From Actinomycetota bacterium (lineage in GTDB: Bacteria; Actinomycetota; Actinomycetes; S36-B12), in contig CANMNM010000013.1 in assembly GCA_947499275.1 (NCBI GenBank), positions 1 to 14,721 on the forward strand: a stretch of DNA of 14,721 bases, written 5' to 3'. A program made the position numbers and the translations under genes. The first letter of the stretch is position 1, and the number at the start of each line of letters is the position of its first letter. The notes under the pieces were generated by a model. It did no database searches. It had not been told where the DNA came from and saw only the letters and a program-made list of their open reading frames with translations. Of this stretch, positions 1 through 5,679 are shown piece by piece.

Positions 1-17
1 ATTGATTGTTGCCCTAG

Positions 18-1148
18 TCAGCCGATCCGACCGATCCGACCCGGTTGCGGTTTGATTTCCTGCACAGTCGGATTCGTGGGTGTGCGTCGAACGAGAATTA
101 CCAAGACCACAACACCAATTGCCGTTCCAGTCCCCGCGTAGATCAGCGGGAAGAATGCAATAGCAAGGGCTGCCCCCGCTATCAATGCGGTCCAGGCATA
201 CATCAGAAACACCGCTCGACGCTGTGAATGGCCCATCTCCAACAATCGGTGGTGCAGATGCTGTTTATCGGGTGCAAATGGGTTTCGACGGGCCCGGGTG
301 CGCCTGATCACCGCGAGCCCCAAATCAACCAAAGGCAACGCCATGACGGCAAGTGGCAAAATCAATGGCAACAGCGTGGGAAGAAATGCGCCACCGGAAA
401 GTGCACTGGGGTCGACTTGACCCGAAAGCGTGATTGTGGCGGCAGCGAGCAACAGCCCAAGAAGCATCGATCCGGTGTCCCCCATAAATATGCGGGCCGG
501 GAACAAGTTATTGGGTAGAAATCCAAGTCCCATGCCGACCAGAACGACACTCACCAAGGTCGCAAGGGTTGCGCGCTCCAAGCCTAGTTCAACCGAAAGA
601 ACGTACGAATAGACAAAAAATGCTCCAGCGGCGACCGCAACGATTCCCGCAGCCAATCCATCAAGTCCGTCAACAAAATTAATTGCGTTGATACTGACGA
701 CCACGATTATCACGGTGAAAAGAACACTGGTTAATGGGTCCAGGACAAAAGTCCCGCCAATCGGTAGCCAAATGATGGCGACACCTTGAAACGCCATTAC
801 TCCCGCCGCAAGTACTTGACCGGCGAGTTTGGTAGGTGCGTCAAGTCCCCACTTGTCGTCGACGATCCCTAAGACAACAATGATGGCAGCACCTGTTAGT
901 AAAGCGATGACAGCATTTGAACCGTCAAAAACCGAACTCATCATGGGCAGCTTGCTGGCAAGTAGCAGTCCAGCTAAAAGCCCGCCCGCCATGGCAAGTC
1001 CGCCAAGACGTGGAGTTGGGGTGTCATGGACATCACGGTCGCGAACCGGGGCAACGATCCCCCAACGAATCGCGAGCGCCCGCACGGGCGGAGTCAAAAA
1101 GTAGGTCACGGCGGCTGCGGCAAAAAGACACAGCATGTATTCGCGCAT
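18..1148 (-). CDS. wecA: WecA/TagO-type polyprenyl-phosphate glycosyl-1-phosphate transferase (MraY family)
   Basis: This 376-residue integral membrane protein should transfer a sugar-1-phosphate (GlcNAc-1-P in the family) from a UDP-sugar to decaprenyl or undecaprenyl phosphate, starting a cell-wall glycan. Visible motifs are the Asp pair in GIVDDKWGL (97-98), NFVDGLDGLAAG (157-168), FMGDTGSM (221-228) and HLHHRLL (297-303). The His-rich cytoplasmic loop points to WecA/TagO rather than MraY. About ten hydrophobic segments span the chain. The ATG is preceded by a clear GAGGAG Shine-Dalgarno. It lies 34 bp after glyA on the same strand and is probably cotranscribed with it. Mycobacteria have the homologue (rfe) between sua5 and atpI, so ATP synthase genes probably follow beyond the left edge. 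The C-terminus ends GRIGRIG, encoded by a 9-bp tandem duplication. The family is certain; the exact sugar substrate is inference. Confidence 0.93.
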   Translation of the reverse strand: MREYMLCLFAAAAVTYFLTPPVRALAIRWGIVAPVRDRDVHDTPTPRLGGLAMAGGLLAGLLLASKLPMMSSVFDGSNAVIALLTGAAIIVVLGIVDDKWGLDAPTKLAGQVLAAGVMAFQGVAIIWLPIGGTFVLDPLTSVLFTVIIVVVSINAINFVDGLDGLAAGIVAVAAGAFFVYSYVLSVELGLERATLATLVSVVLVGMGLGFLPNNLFPARIFMGDTGSMLLGLLLAAATITLSGQVDPSALSGGAFLPTLLPLILPLAVMALPLVDLGLAVIRRTRARRNPFAPDKQHLHHRLLEMGHSQRRAVFLMYAWTALIAGAALAIAFFPLIYAGTGTAIGVVVLVILVRRTPTNPTVQEIKPQPGRIGRIG

Positions 1149-1182
1149 GACCTACTCCTCTCAATCGCTACTTATCGAATAA

Positions 1183-2433
1183 TCACCTTGGGTAAGCGGG
1201 GAATGCCGTGACCAATTCATGTGTTTGCGCAGCTATATCGGCACTTGACCCACTCTGGCGAATCGCTCGATCAATGAGATCAGCGATAACGGCCATCTCG
1301 GGAACACCCATGCCTTGGGTAGTCACCGATGGAGTCCCCACTCGAATTCCCGAAGCGACCGATGGTGGCAATTTATCGAATGGAATCGCATTTTTATTGA
1401 GGGTGATCCGCGCGGCATCGCAACGAACCTCCGCTTCGCTTCCGTTGACCCCAGTACTAGAAAGGTCGATGAGGGCTAGGTGAGTGTCTGTTCCACCGCT
1501 GACAGCCCGCATTCCTCGCTCCGCTAATCCGGCAGCGAGTGCTTGCGCGTTGAGGATGACCTGCTGTGCATACTCCTGAAATTGGACGGTACTTGCTTCT
1601 TTGAGCGCAACGGCCTTTGCTGCAACCGCGTGCATTAGCGGCCCACCCTGCATCATGGGGAAAATTGCTTTATCGATTTTCGCAGCGTGTTCTTCCTTAC
1701 ACAGGATCATGCCGCCACGAGGCCCACGCAGAACTTTGTGCGTGGTAAAGCAAACAACATCGGCATAGGGAACGGGGCTTGGTATCGCCTTACCAGCGAT
1801 CAAACCAATGATGTGGGCTGCGTCGACCATCAGGATCGCACCCACTTCATCGGCGATCTCACGGAAAGAGGCAAAATCAATTAACCGTGGATATGCGGTC
1901 GCACCGCAAATAATCATTTTGGGTTTGTGCTCTAGGGCAAGCTTTCGAACCTCTGCCATGTCAATTAAATCGGTTTCCGGCATGACACCGTAGGACACTA
2001 CGTTGAACCATTTCCCAGAAAAGTTCACCGAAGAGCCGTGGGTGAGGTGACCTCCATGGGAGAGGCTCATGGCTAATACGGTCTCACCCGGTTTAACAAA
2101 GGCACCATAGGCGGCAAGATTGGCACTGGCCCCCGAATGTGGCTGCAGATTCGCATGCTCAGCGCCAAAAAGTTCCTTCGCCCGCTGGATTCCGATGATT
2201 TCTGCCTTGTCAACCTCAGCACACCCACCGTAGTAGCGCTTGCCGGGATAGCCCTCCGCGTATTTGTTGCTAAGGGTCGAACCAAGTGCCGCAAGAACCG
2301 CCGGTGACGTGAAGTTTTCGCTCGCAATGAGTTGCAAACCACCACGAGCTCGTTCTAACTCTGAGAGCAAGATCCCCGCAATCTCTGGATCTTCTGCCTC
2401 AAGTTCACCAAAATCTGGTCCCCAAAAAGTCAC
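1183..2433 (-). CDS. glyA: Serine hydroxymethyltransferase
   Basis: This 416-residue cytoplasmic PLP enzyme interconverts serine plus tetrahydrofolate with glycine plus 5,10-methylene-tetrahydrofolate, the main one-carbon source. The N-terminal segment has the family sequence LIASENFTSPAVLAALGS and then NKYAEGYPGKRYYGG. HSGASANLAAY follows, and the PLP Schiff-base lysine is K233 in TTHKVLRGPRGG. Length is normal for the family. The start is GTG, preceded by AGAAAGG about ten bases upstream; no better in-frame start is visible. It sits between the sua5-like gene and the wecA-like gene, as in streptomycetes. The 102-bp upstream gap is large enough for its own promoter. No riboswitch-like fold was recognised there. 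Confidence 0.97.
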   Translation of the reverse strand: MTFWGPDFGELEAEDPEIAGILLSELERARGGLQLIASENFTSPAVLAALGSTLSNKYAEGYPGKRYYGGCAEVDKAEIIGIQRAKELFGAEHANLQPHSGASANLAAYGAFVKPGETVLAMSLSHGGHLTHGSSVNFSGKWFNVVSYGVMPETDLIDMAEVRKLALEHKPKMIICGATAYPRLIDFASFREIADEVGAILMVDAAHIIGLIAGKAIPSPVPYADVVCFTTHKVLRGPRGGMILCKEEHAAKIDKAIFPMMQGGPLMHAVAAKAVALKEASTVQFQEYAQQVILNAQALAAGLAERGMRAVSGGTDTHLALIDLSSTGVNGSEAEVRCDAARITLNKNAIPFDKLPPSVASGIRVGTPSVTTQGMGVPEMAVIADLIDRAIRQSGSSADIAAQTHELVTAFPAYPR

Positions 2434-2469
2434 GCGGTCACATCCCTTTCTTTAAGTTGCTGGCCTCTC

Positions 2470-2475
2470 ACCCTA
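2470..2475 (-). promoter_or_regulatory. Candidate -10 box (TAGGGT) upstream of glyA
   Basis: The 102-bp gap between the sua5-like stop and the glyA start contains TAGGGT on the minus strand, matching the TANNNT form of actinobacterial -10 boxes. It would give a leader of about 30 bases that includes the glyA Shine-Dalgarno. No convincing -35 lies 17-18 bases upstream. The same gap also holds a 6-bp inverted repeat (AACTCG/CGAGTT, 2490-2495 and 2520-2525) with a 24-base loop and no T tract. Both could be chance. Confidence 0.25.
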
Positions 2476-2535
2476 TTGGATCAAAGCCGAACTCGCCCTT
2501 AAACCCGAGGCGGCTCCACCGAGTTATTGATCACG

Positions 2536-3180
2536 TCACGCAGGAACCCCATTTTGGGAAATGAATTCAATCAAATCCTGCATGTTGACGGCGCCCTCAC
2601 GCAAAACGGTTGGTTTTTGCCCGGTGCAGTCAAGTACCGTGCTGCCACTGCCTTCAACACGGTCCCCCGCCGCGATGATTACTGATATCGCGTCGATCTC
2701 ACACGCATCAAGTTGGGCCGCCTGAGCAATCGGGGGCATCCCAGCCTGTTGTGCACTTGATGATGCAAGTGGGCCACTGACGTTCAGCAATTCCAAAAGA
2801 AACGGGTGTGTTGGCATTCTCACAGCGATAGGCGCCCCGGCCGGGTGGTCCCAAGCCAGAGTCGTGCCAGCACTCAGGAGAAGCGTCAATTCACCTGGCC
2901 AATAACACTCCATGATTTCCTTGGCAATATGAGAAATTGATGAAGTGATTCCGGAAACGGCCGCGACATTAGGAACCAATACCGTGAGCGGAACCTGAGG
3001 CCCAAGGCCTTTATATTCCCGCAAAAGTGATGTACCTCGCGGTGAAAAAGCATCTGTGACAACCGCGTATTGAGACTCTGTGGGGACAATGACTAATCCA
3101 CCTCGACGTACGGTCGAATAAGCCATAGAGAGCGCACGTTCACGATTCTGGGAATCTCCCGCTTCGACGCGAACACTCAT
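2536..3180 (-). CDS. Sua5/YrdC/TsaC-family protein with altered active-site motifs
   Basis: This 214-residue single-domain YrdC-fold protein sits where actinobacteria carry sua5, between prmC and glyA. The family makes threonylcarbamoyl-AMP from threonine, bicarbonate and ATP for t6A37 in tRNA. Overall alignment is good: VIVPTESQYAV (31-40), YWPGELTL (93-100), IAVRMPTHPFLLELL (118-132), GSTVLD (179-184) and LREGAV (193-198). Three signature sites differ. PTDTVYGL reads PTESQYAV, the KxR motif reads K57-G-L59, and the SxN motif reads S142-A-Q144. K57 is kept. It could be an adapted TsaC, a paralogue with another role, or a decaying copy; the ORF is intact, without stop or frameshift. The ATG lacks a Shine-Dalgarno but has TAGGCT six bases upstream. 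No symbol is given because activity is doubtful. Confidence 0.85.
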   Translation of the reverse strand: MSVRVEAGDSQNRERALSMAYSTVRRGGLVIVPTESQYAVVTDAFSPRGTSLLREYKGLGPQVPLTVLVPNVAAVSGITSSISHIAKEIMECYWPGELTLLLSAGTTLAWDHPAGAPIAVRMPTHPFLLELLNVSGPLASSSAQQAGMPPIAQAAQLDACEIDAISVIIAAGDRVEGSGSTVLDCTGQKPTVLREGAVNMQDLIEFISQNGVPA

Positions 3181-3186
3181 CCCAAC

Positions 3187-3192
3187 AGCCTA
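3187..3192 (-). promoter_or_regulatory. Putative -10 box (TAGGCT) for a leaderless sua5-like mRNA
   Basis: On the minus strand TAGGCT is followed by six bases and then the ATG at 3180. This matches the spacing expected when transcription begins at the A of the start codon. It lies in the 23-bp gap after prmC. No Shine-Dalgarno is present, and no clear -35 was found. The same geometry recurs at three other genes in the window, which raises confidence. Confidence 0.5.
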
Positions 3193-3203
3193 AACCCGTG
3201 TAC

Positions 3204-4094
3204 TTAAGCCCGAGTCGCCACAGTGAATCGTGGTCGTTGATTGAAATCCTGTCGATCACTGACAGCGGTGTACAGCAGTTCCGCATCAAGTTCGGTACCT
3301 CTGAGCACATTTACGACGCTCATTTCACCGGCCTCAGGACCTTGCACGTCTGCATGCTCAACGACGAGTAAACCACCAGGCTTTAGCAACATGGCTGCAG
3401 TTTTAGCAATCCCGCGAACTACGTCGAGTCCGTCCACTCCGCCATACAAAGCCATTGCCGGTTCGTGCACTCGAACTTCAGGATCTCGGGGAATCATGTT
3501 TGCCGGAATATAGGGCGGATTGCACGTAACAACATCACATTTTCCGCTTAATCTAACGAAAACTTCAGCCTCACAATCAGTGGCATCGATCTGGTGCACT
3601 TCGATGGGTGGCTCTGGGTTAAATCTTTGAATATTTCTTTCTAACCAGGGGTAAGCATCTGGACTGAGTTCAATTCCCACAACCTTTGTTCCGGGAACTT
3701 CGATCGCCAGAGAGATGGCGATCGCACCTGACCCAGTGCACAAATCCACCGCAATTGGATTCTCACAGTGATTGAGGAAACGAATTGCTGCCTCGGCTAC
3801 CAATTCACTTTCAGGCCTAGGAATGAAGACGCCGGGTCCTACTTCAAGTTCAATTCGCCGAAAAGCAGCTTTTCCCGTGATGTGTTGAAGCGGAATACGG
3901 TTGAGGCGTTTTGCCAACAGCCTTTCAAATGAAATCCGGTCGTCCTCCTCGACAACGTCCTGCATGAACATGCGTCCTCGAGCAACACCAAGCACAAAGG
4001 CCAGTAACTCCGCCGACTCTGTTGCCGCAGAATCAATACCAACATTGGAAAGTCGGTGTTGGGCGTCAACGAGTACGTCGCGGATAGTTCTCAC
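3204..4094 (-). CDS. prmC: Peptide chain release factor N5-glutamine methyltransferase
   Basis: This SAM-dependent methylase (HemK/PrmC) modifies the glutamine of the GGQ motif in release factors RF1 and RF2. With the GTG start at 4094 it has 296 residues. It contains a small N-terminal helical domain, FIPRPESE (90-97), the SAM-binding motif DLCTGSGAIAISLA (117-130) and the catalytic NPPY at 192-195. I chose 4094 because the GTG overlaps the prfA stop as GTGA, the usual sign of translational coupling, and because family members begin near this residue. A longer reading frame from an ATG at 4139 would add 15 residues unlike the family. Its substrate, RF1, is encoded immediately upstream. Confidence 0.95.
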   Translation of the reverse strand: MRTIRDVLVDAQHRLSNVGIDSAATESAELLAFVLGVARGRMFMQDVVEEDDRISFERLLAKRLNRIPLQHITGKAAFRRIELEVGPGVFIPRPESELVAEAAIRFLNHCENPIAVDLCTGSGAIAISLAIEVPGTKVVGIELSPDAYPWLERNIQRFNPEPPIEVHQIDATDCEAEVFVRLSGKCDVVTCNPPYIPANMIPRDPEVRVHEPAMALYGGVDGLDVVRGIAKTAAMLLKPGGLLVVEHADVQGPEAGEMSVVNVLRGTELDAELLYTAVSDRQDFNQRPRFTVATRA

Positions 4095-5164
4095 GCCGAA
4101 GGTTCTGCCAACCGAGTCTGTTGATCGGCCGTCACACACGCTTCAATGACCGCATCCAAGTCACCATCAAGGATTTGGTCTAAGTTATGCGACTTAAAGC
4201 CAACCCGATGGTCGTTGAGTCTGTTTTCCGGGAAGTTGTAGGTTCGGATTCTCTCGCTTCGGTCCACAGTTCGCACCTGTGATCGCCTAATGTCAGATGC
4301 GTCTTTGGCTGCAGATTCTTCAGCAACCGCAAGCAGTCGGGCACGCAGAATTCGCATGGCCTGTTCCCGGTTTTGCAACTGACTTTTTTCATTTTGGCAA
4401 GAGACAACAACTCCGGTTGGCATATGTGTAATTCGAACAGCAGAATCTGTTGTGTTGACGCTCTGCCCACCTGGTCCCGAAGATCTGAAAACGTCGATCC
4501 GTAAATCATTAGGGTCGATACTCACGTCAACGTCTTCTGCTTCTGGTGCGACCATGACACCGGCTGCCGAGGTATGAATTCTTCCCTGCGACTCCGTTAC
4601 CGGGACTCTTTGAACCCGGTGGACACCACCCTCAAAGCGCAGCCGGGCATACGGGCCTTCGCCTGGACCCGGGGGCACCTTTGACTTCACGGCAATGGAG
4701 ATGTCTTTGTAACCGCCAAGATCTGACTCGACAGCATCAAGAACTTCGGTGGACCAACCGCGACGCTCGGCGTATCGAAGGTACATGCGCATTAGGTCAG
4801 AGGCAAAAAGTGCAGATTCATCTCCACCTTCACCAGCTTTAATTTCAACAATCACGTCTTTGTCATCCATTGGGTCACGTGGCAGTAGCAAATGGGTGAG
4901 TTTCTCCGCGAGAATTGCTTGGCGAGGTAAAAGTTCAACCGCCTCGGCTGCAAAGGCTTCATCTTGGTCTGCGAGCTCCTGCGCAGTTTCTAGATCAGAG
5001 GTAACCGCCAACCAATCGCGGTATGCGGCCACTATGGGGCGAAGTACTGCGTAGCGCCGTCCAAGTTTGCGAGCCTGCGCTTGATCCCCGTGAATTGCAG
5101 GGTCTGCAAGCCCTGCCTCGACCGTGTCGAGTTCACTTGCAAGCTGGGCACATGATTCAAACAT
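4091..5164 (-). CDS. prfA: Peptide chain release factor 1
   Basis: This 357-residue class I release factor reads UAA and UAG and triggers hydrolysis of peptidyl-tRNA on the ribosome. The stop-codon recognition tripeptide is PVT (188-190) in RVPVTESQGRIHTSAA, the PxT form that distinguishes RF1 from the SPF of RF2. The peptidyl-transferase motif is GGQ at 232-234, in RSSGPGGQSVNTTDSAVR. The methylation target Q234 is intact. Length is normal. The ATG is preceded by GAGGAG at six bases. Its stop overlaps prmC. A strong hairpin terminator lies upstream, after rpmE, so prfA probably has its own promoter in the roughly 50 bp between the T tract and the start, although I could not identify one. Confidence 0.98.
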   Translation of the reverse strand: MFESCAQLASELDTVEAGLADPAIHGDQAQARKLGRRYAVLRPIVAAYRDWLAVTSDLETAQELADQDEAFAAEAVELLPRQAILAEKLTHLLLPRDPMDDKDVIVEIKAGEGGDESALFASDLMRMYLRYAERRGWSTEVLDAVESDLGGYKDISIAVKSKVPPGPGEGPYARLRFEGGVHRVQRVPVTESQGRIHTSAAGVMVAPEAEDVDVSIDPNDLRIDVFRSSGPGGQSVNTTDSAVRITHMPTGVVVSCQNEKSQLQNREQAMRILRARLLAVAEESAAKDASDIRRSQVRTVDRSERIRTYNFPENRLNDHRVGFKSHNLDQILDGDLDAVIEACVTADQQTRLAEPSA

Positions 5165-5211
5165 GATTCACTCCTCAACCTGCTCTGGTTTGCGACTTAA
5201 ACGGTGGACCT

Positions 5212-5282
5212 AAAAAACGGGCGCCGGTCTGGGATCGACCGCGCGACGGGGGAGACACGCGGCCGATCCCAGACTGGCGCCC
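5212..5282 (-). terminator. Long intrinsic terminator downstream of rpmE
   Basis: On the minus strand, ten bases after the rpmE stop, two 19-base arms (5264-5282 and 5219-5237) pair with one A/C mismatch. The apex continues with a CCGCG/CGCGG stem (5239-5243 with 5258-5262) and a 14-base loop. After one G comes a run of six Ts (5212-5217) on the transcribed minus strand. GC-rich stem plus T run is a canonical Rho-independent terminator for rpmE. The stem is far longer than usual. On the plus strand the single mismatch would be a G-U pair, but no T run follows there. Confidence 0.88.
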
Positions 5283-5291
5283 GGGAAATCG

Positions 5292-5528
5292 TTAGACAGA
5301 CTCGGTGCTCTCGTCTTTCGCAGCAGGAGCTCCATAGCGGTTTTGGAATCTTGCTACTCGGCCACCAGTGTCAAGAATCTTCTGCTTACCCGTGTAGAAA
5401 GGGTGGCAGTTTGAGCACACATCGGCGTGGATGCTGCCACTTTTGGAAGTGCTACGTGTTTGGAAGGTGCTGCCGCAGGTGCAGGTAACCGTCGTCTCCA
5501 CGTAATCTGGATGAATACCAGCTTTCAT
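5292..5528 (-). CDS. rpmE: 50S ribosomal protein L31 (zinc-binding form)
   Basis: This 78-residue protein belongs to the large ribosomal subunit. It begins with the family signature MKAGIHPDY. Four cysteines in a CxC and CxxC arrangement (TCTCGSTF and VCSNCHPFYTGKQK) mark the zinc-binding C+ form. The C-terminal tail is acidic. I chose the ATG at 5528 because AAAGGAG lies seven bases before it and the L31 signature starts there. A start at 5546 would add six residues upstream of the Shine-Dalgarno. It follows rho, as in mycobacteria. Hairpins lie on both sides, so it may be transcribed alone. No Zur-like operator was recognised upstream. Confidence 0.97.
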   Translation of the reverse strand: MKAGIHPDYVETTVTCTCGSTFQTRSTSKSGSIHADVCSNCHPFYTGKQKILDTGGRVARFQNRYGAPAAKDESTESV

Positions 5529-5598
5529 GATTAACTCCTTTATCAAATTTCCGGGTCGAAATAGCTAATTCAGTCACCTGCGAGTGCAGGGGCCATCA

Positions 5599-5656
5599 AT
5601 AAAACAAAATTCCGTGAACCGGATCCAGCCCATCTAGTATGCCACGATCTGGTTCA
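5599..5656 (-). terminator. Probable intrinsic terminator downstream of rho
   Basis: Twenty-three bases after the rho stop, TGAACCAGATC (5646-5656, minus strand) can pair with GATCCGGTTCA (5615-5625), ten of eleven pairs, with a 20-base loop. The following minus-strand bases are T-rich but interrupted (ATTTTGTTTT, then ATTG). The stem is only moderately GC-rich and the T run is broken, so termination may be partial or help the Rho protein end its own transcript. On the plus strand the mismatch becomes a G-U pair but the tail is poorer. Confidence 0.55.
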
Positions 5657-5679
5657 TTGGATTTCAGTAGCCCTTGCCC

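Noticed and set aside
829..1211. Plus-strand ORFs opposite the wecA-like gene
   Set aside because: They are antisense shadows of a clear membrane enzyme, with Ser/Pro/Arg-rich composition and no start signals.
2434..2535. Riboswitch upstream of glyA
   Set aside because: The gap is short and lacks any recognised glycine, ZTP or folate aptamer core. Only a weak 6-bp inverted repeat is present.
4095..4139. Upstream ATG start for prmC
   Set aside because: It would add 15 residues unlike the family and overlap prfA by 49 bases. The GTG in the GTGA overlap fits both the family N-terminus and coupling.
4180..4509. 109-residue minus-strand ORF within prfA
   Set aside because: It lies in another frame of prfA, whose GGQ and PVT motifs fix the true frame, and it has no recognisable features.
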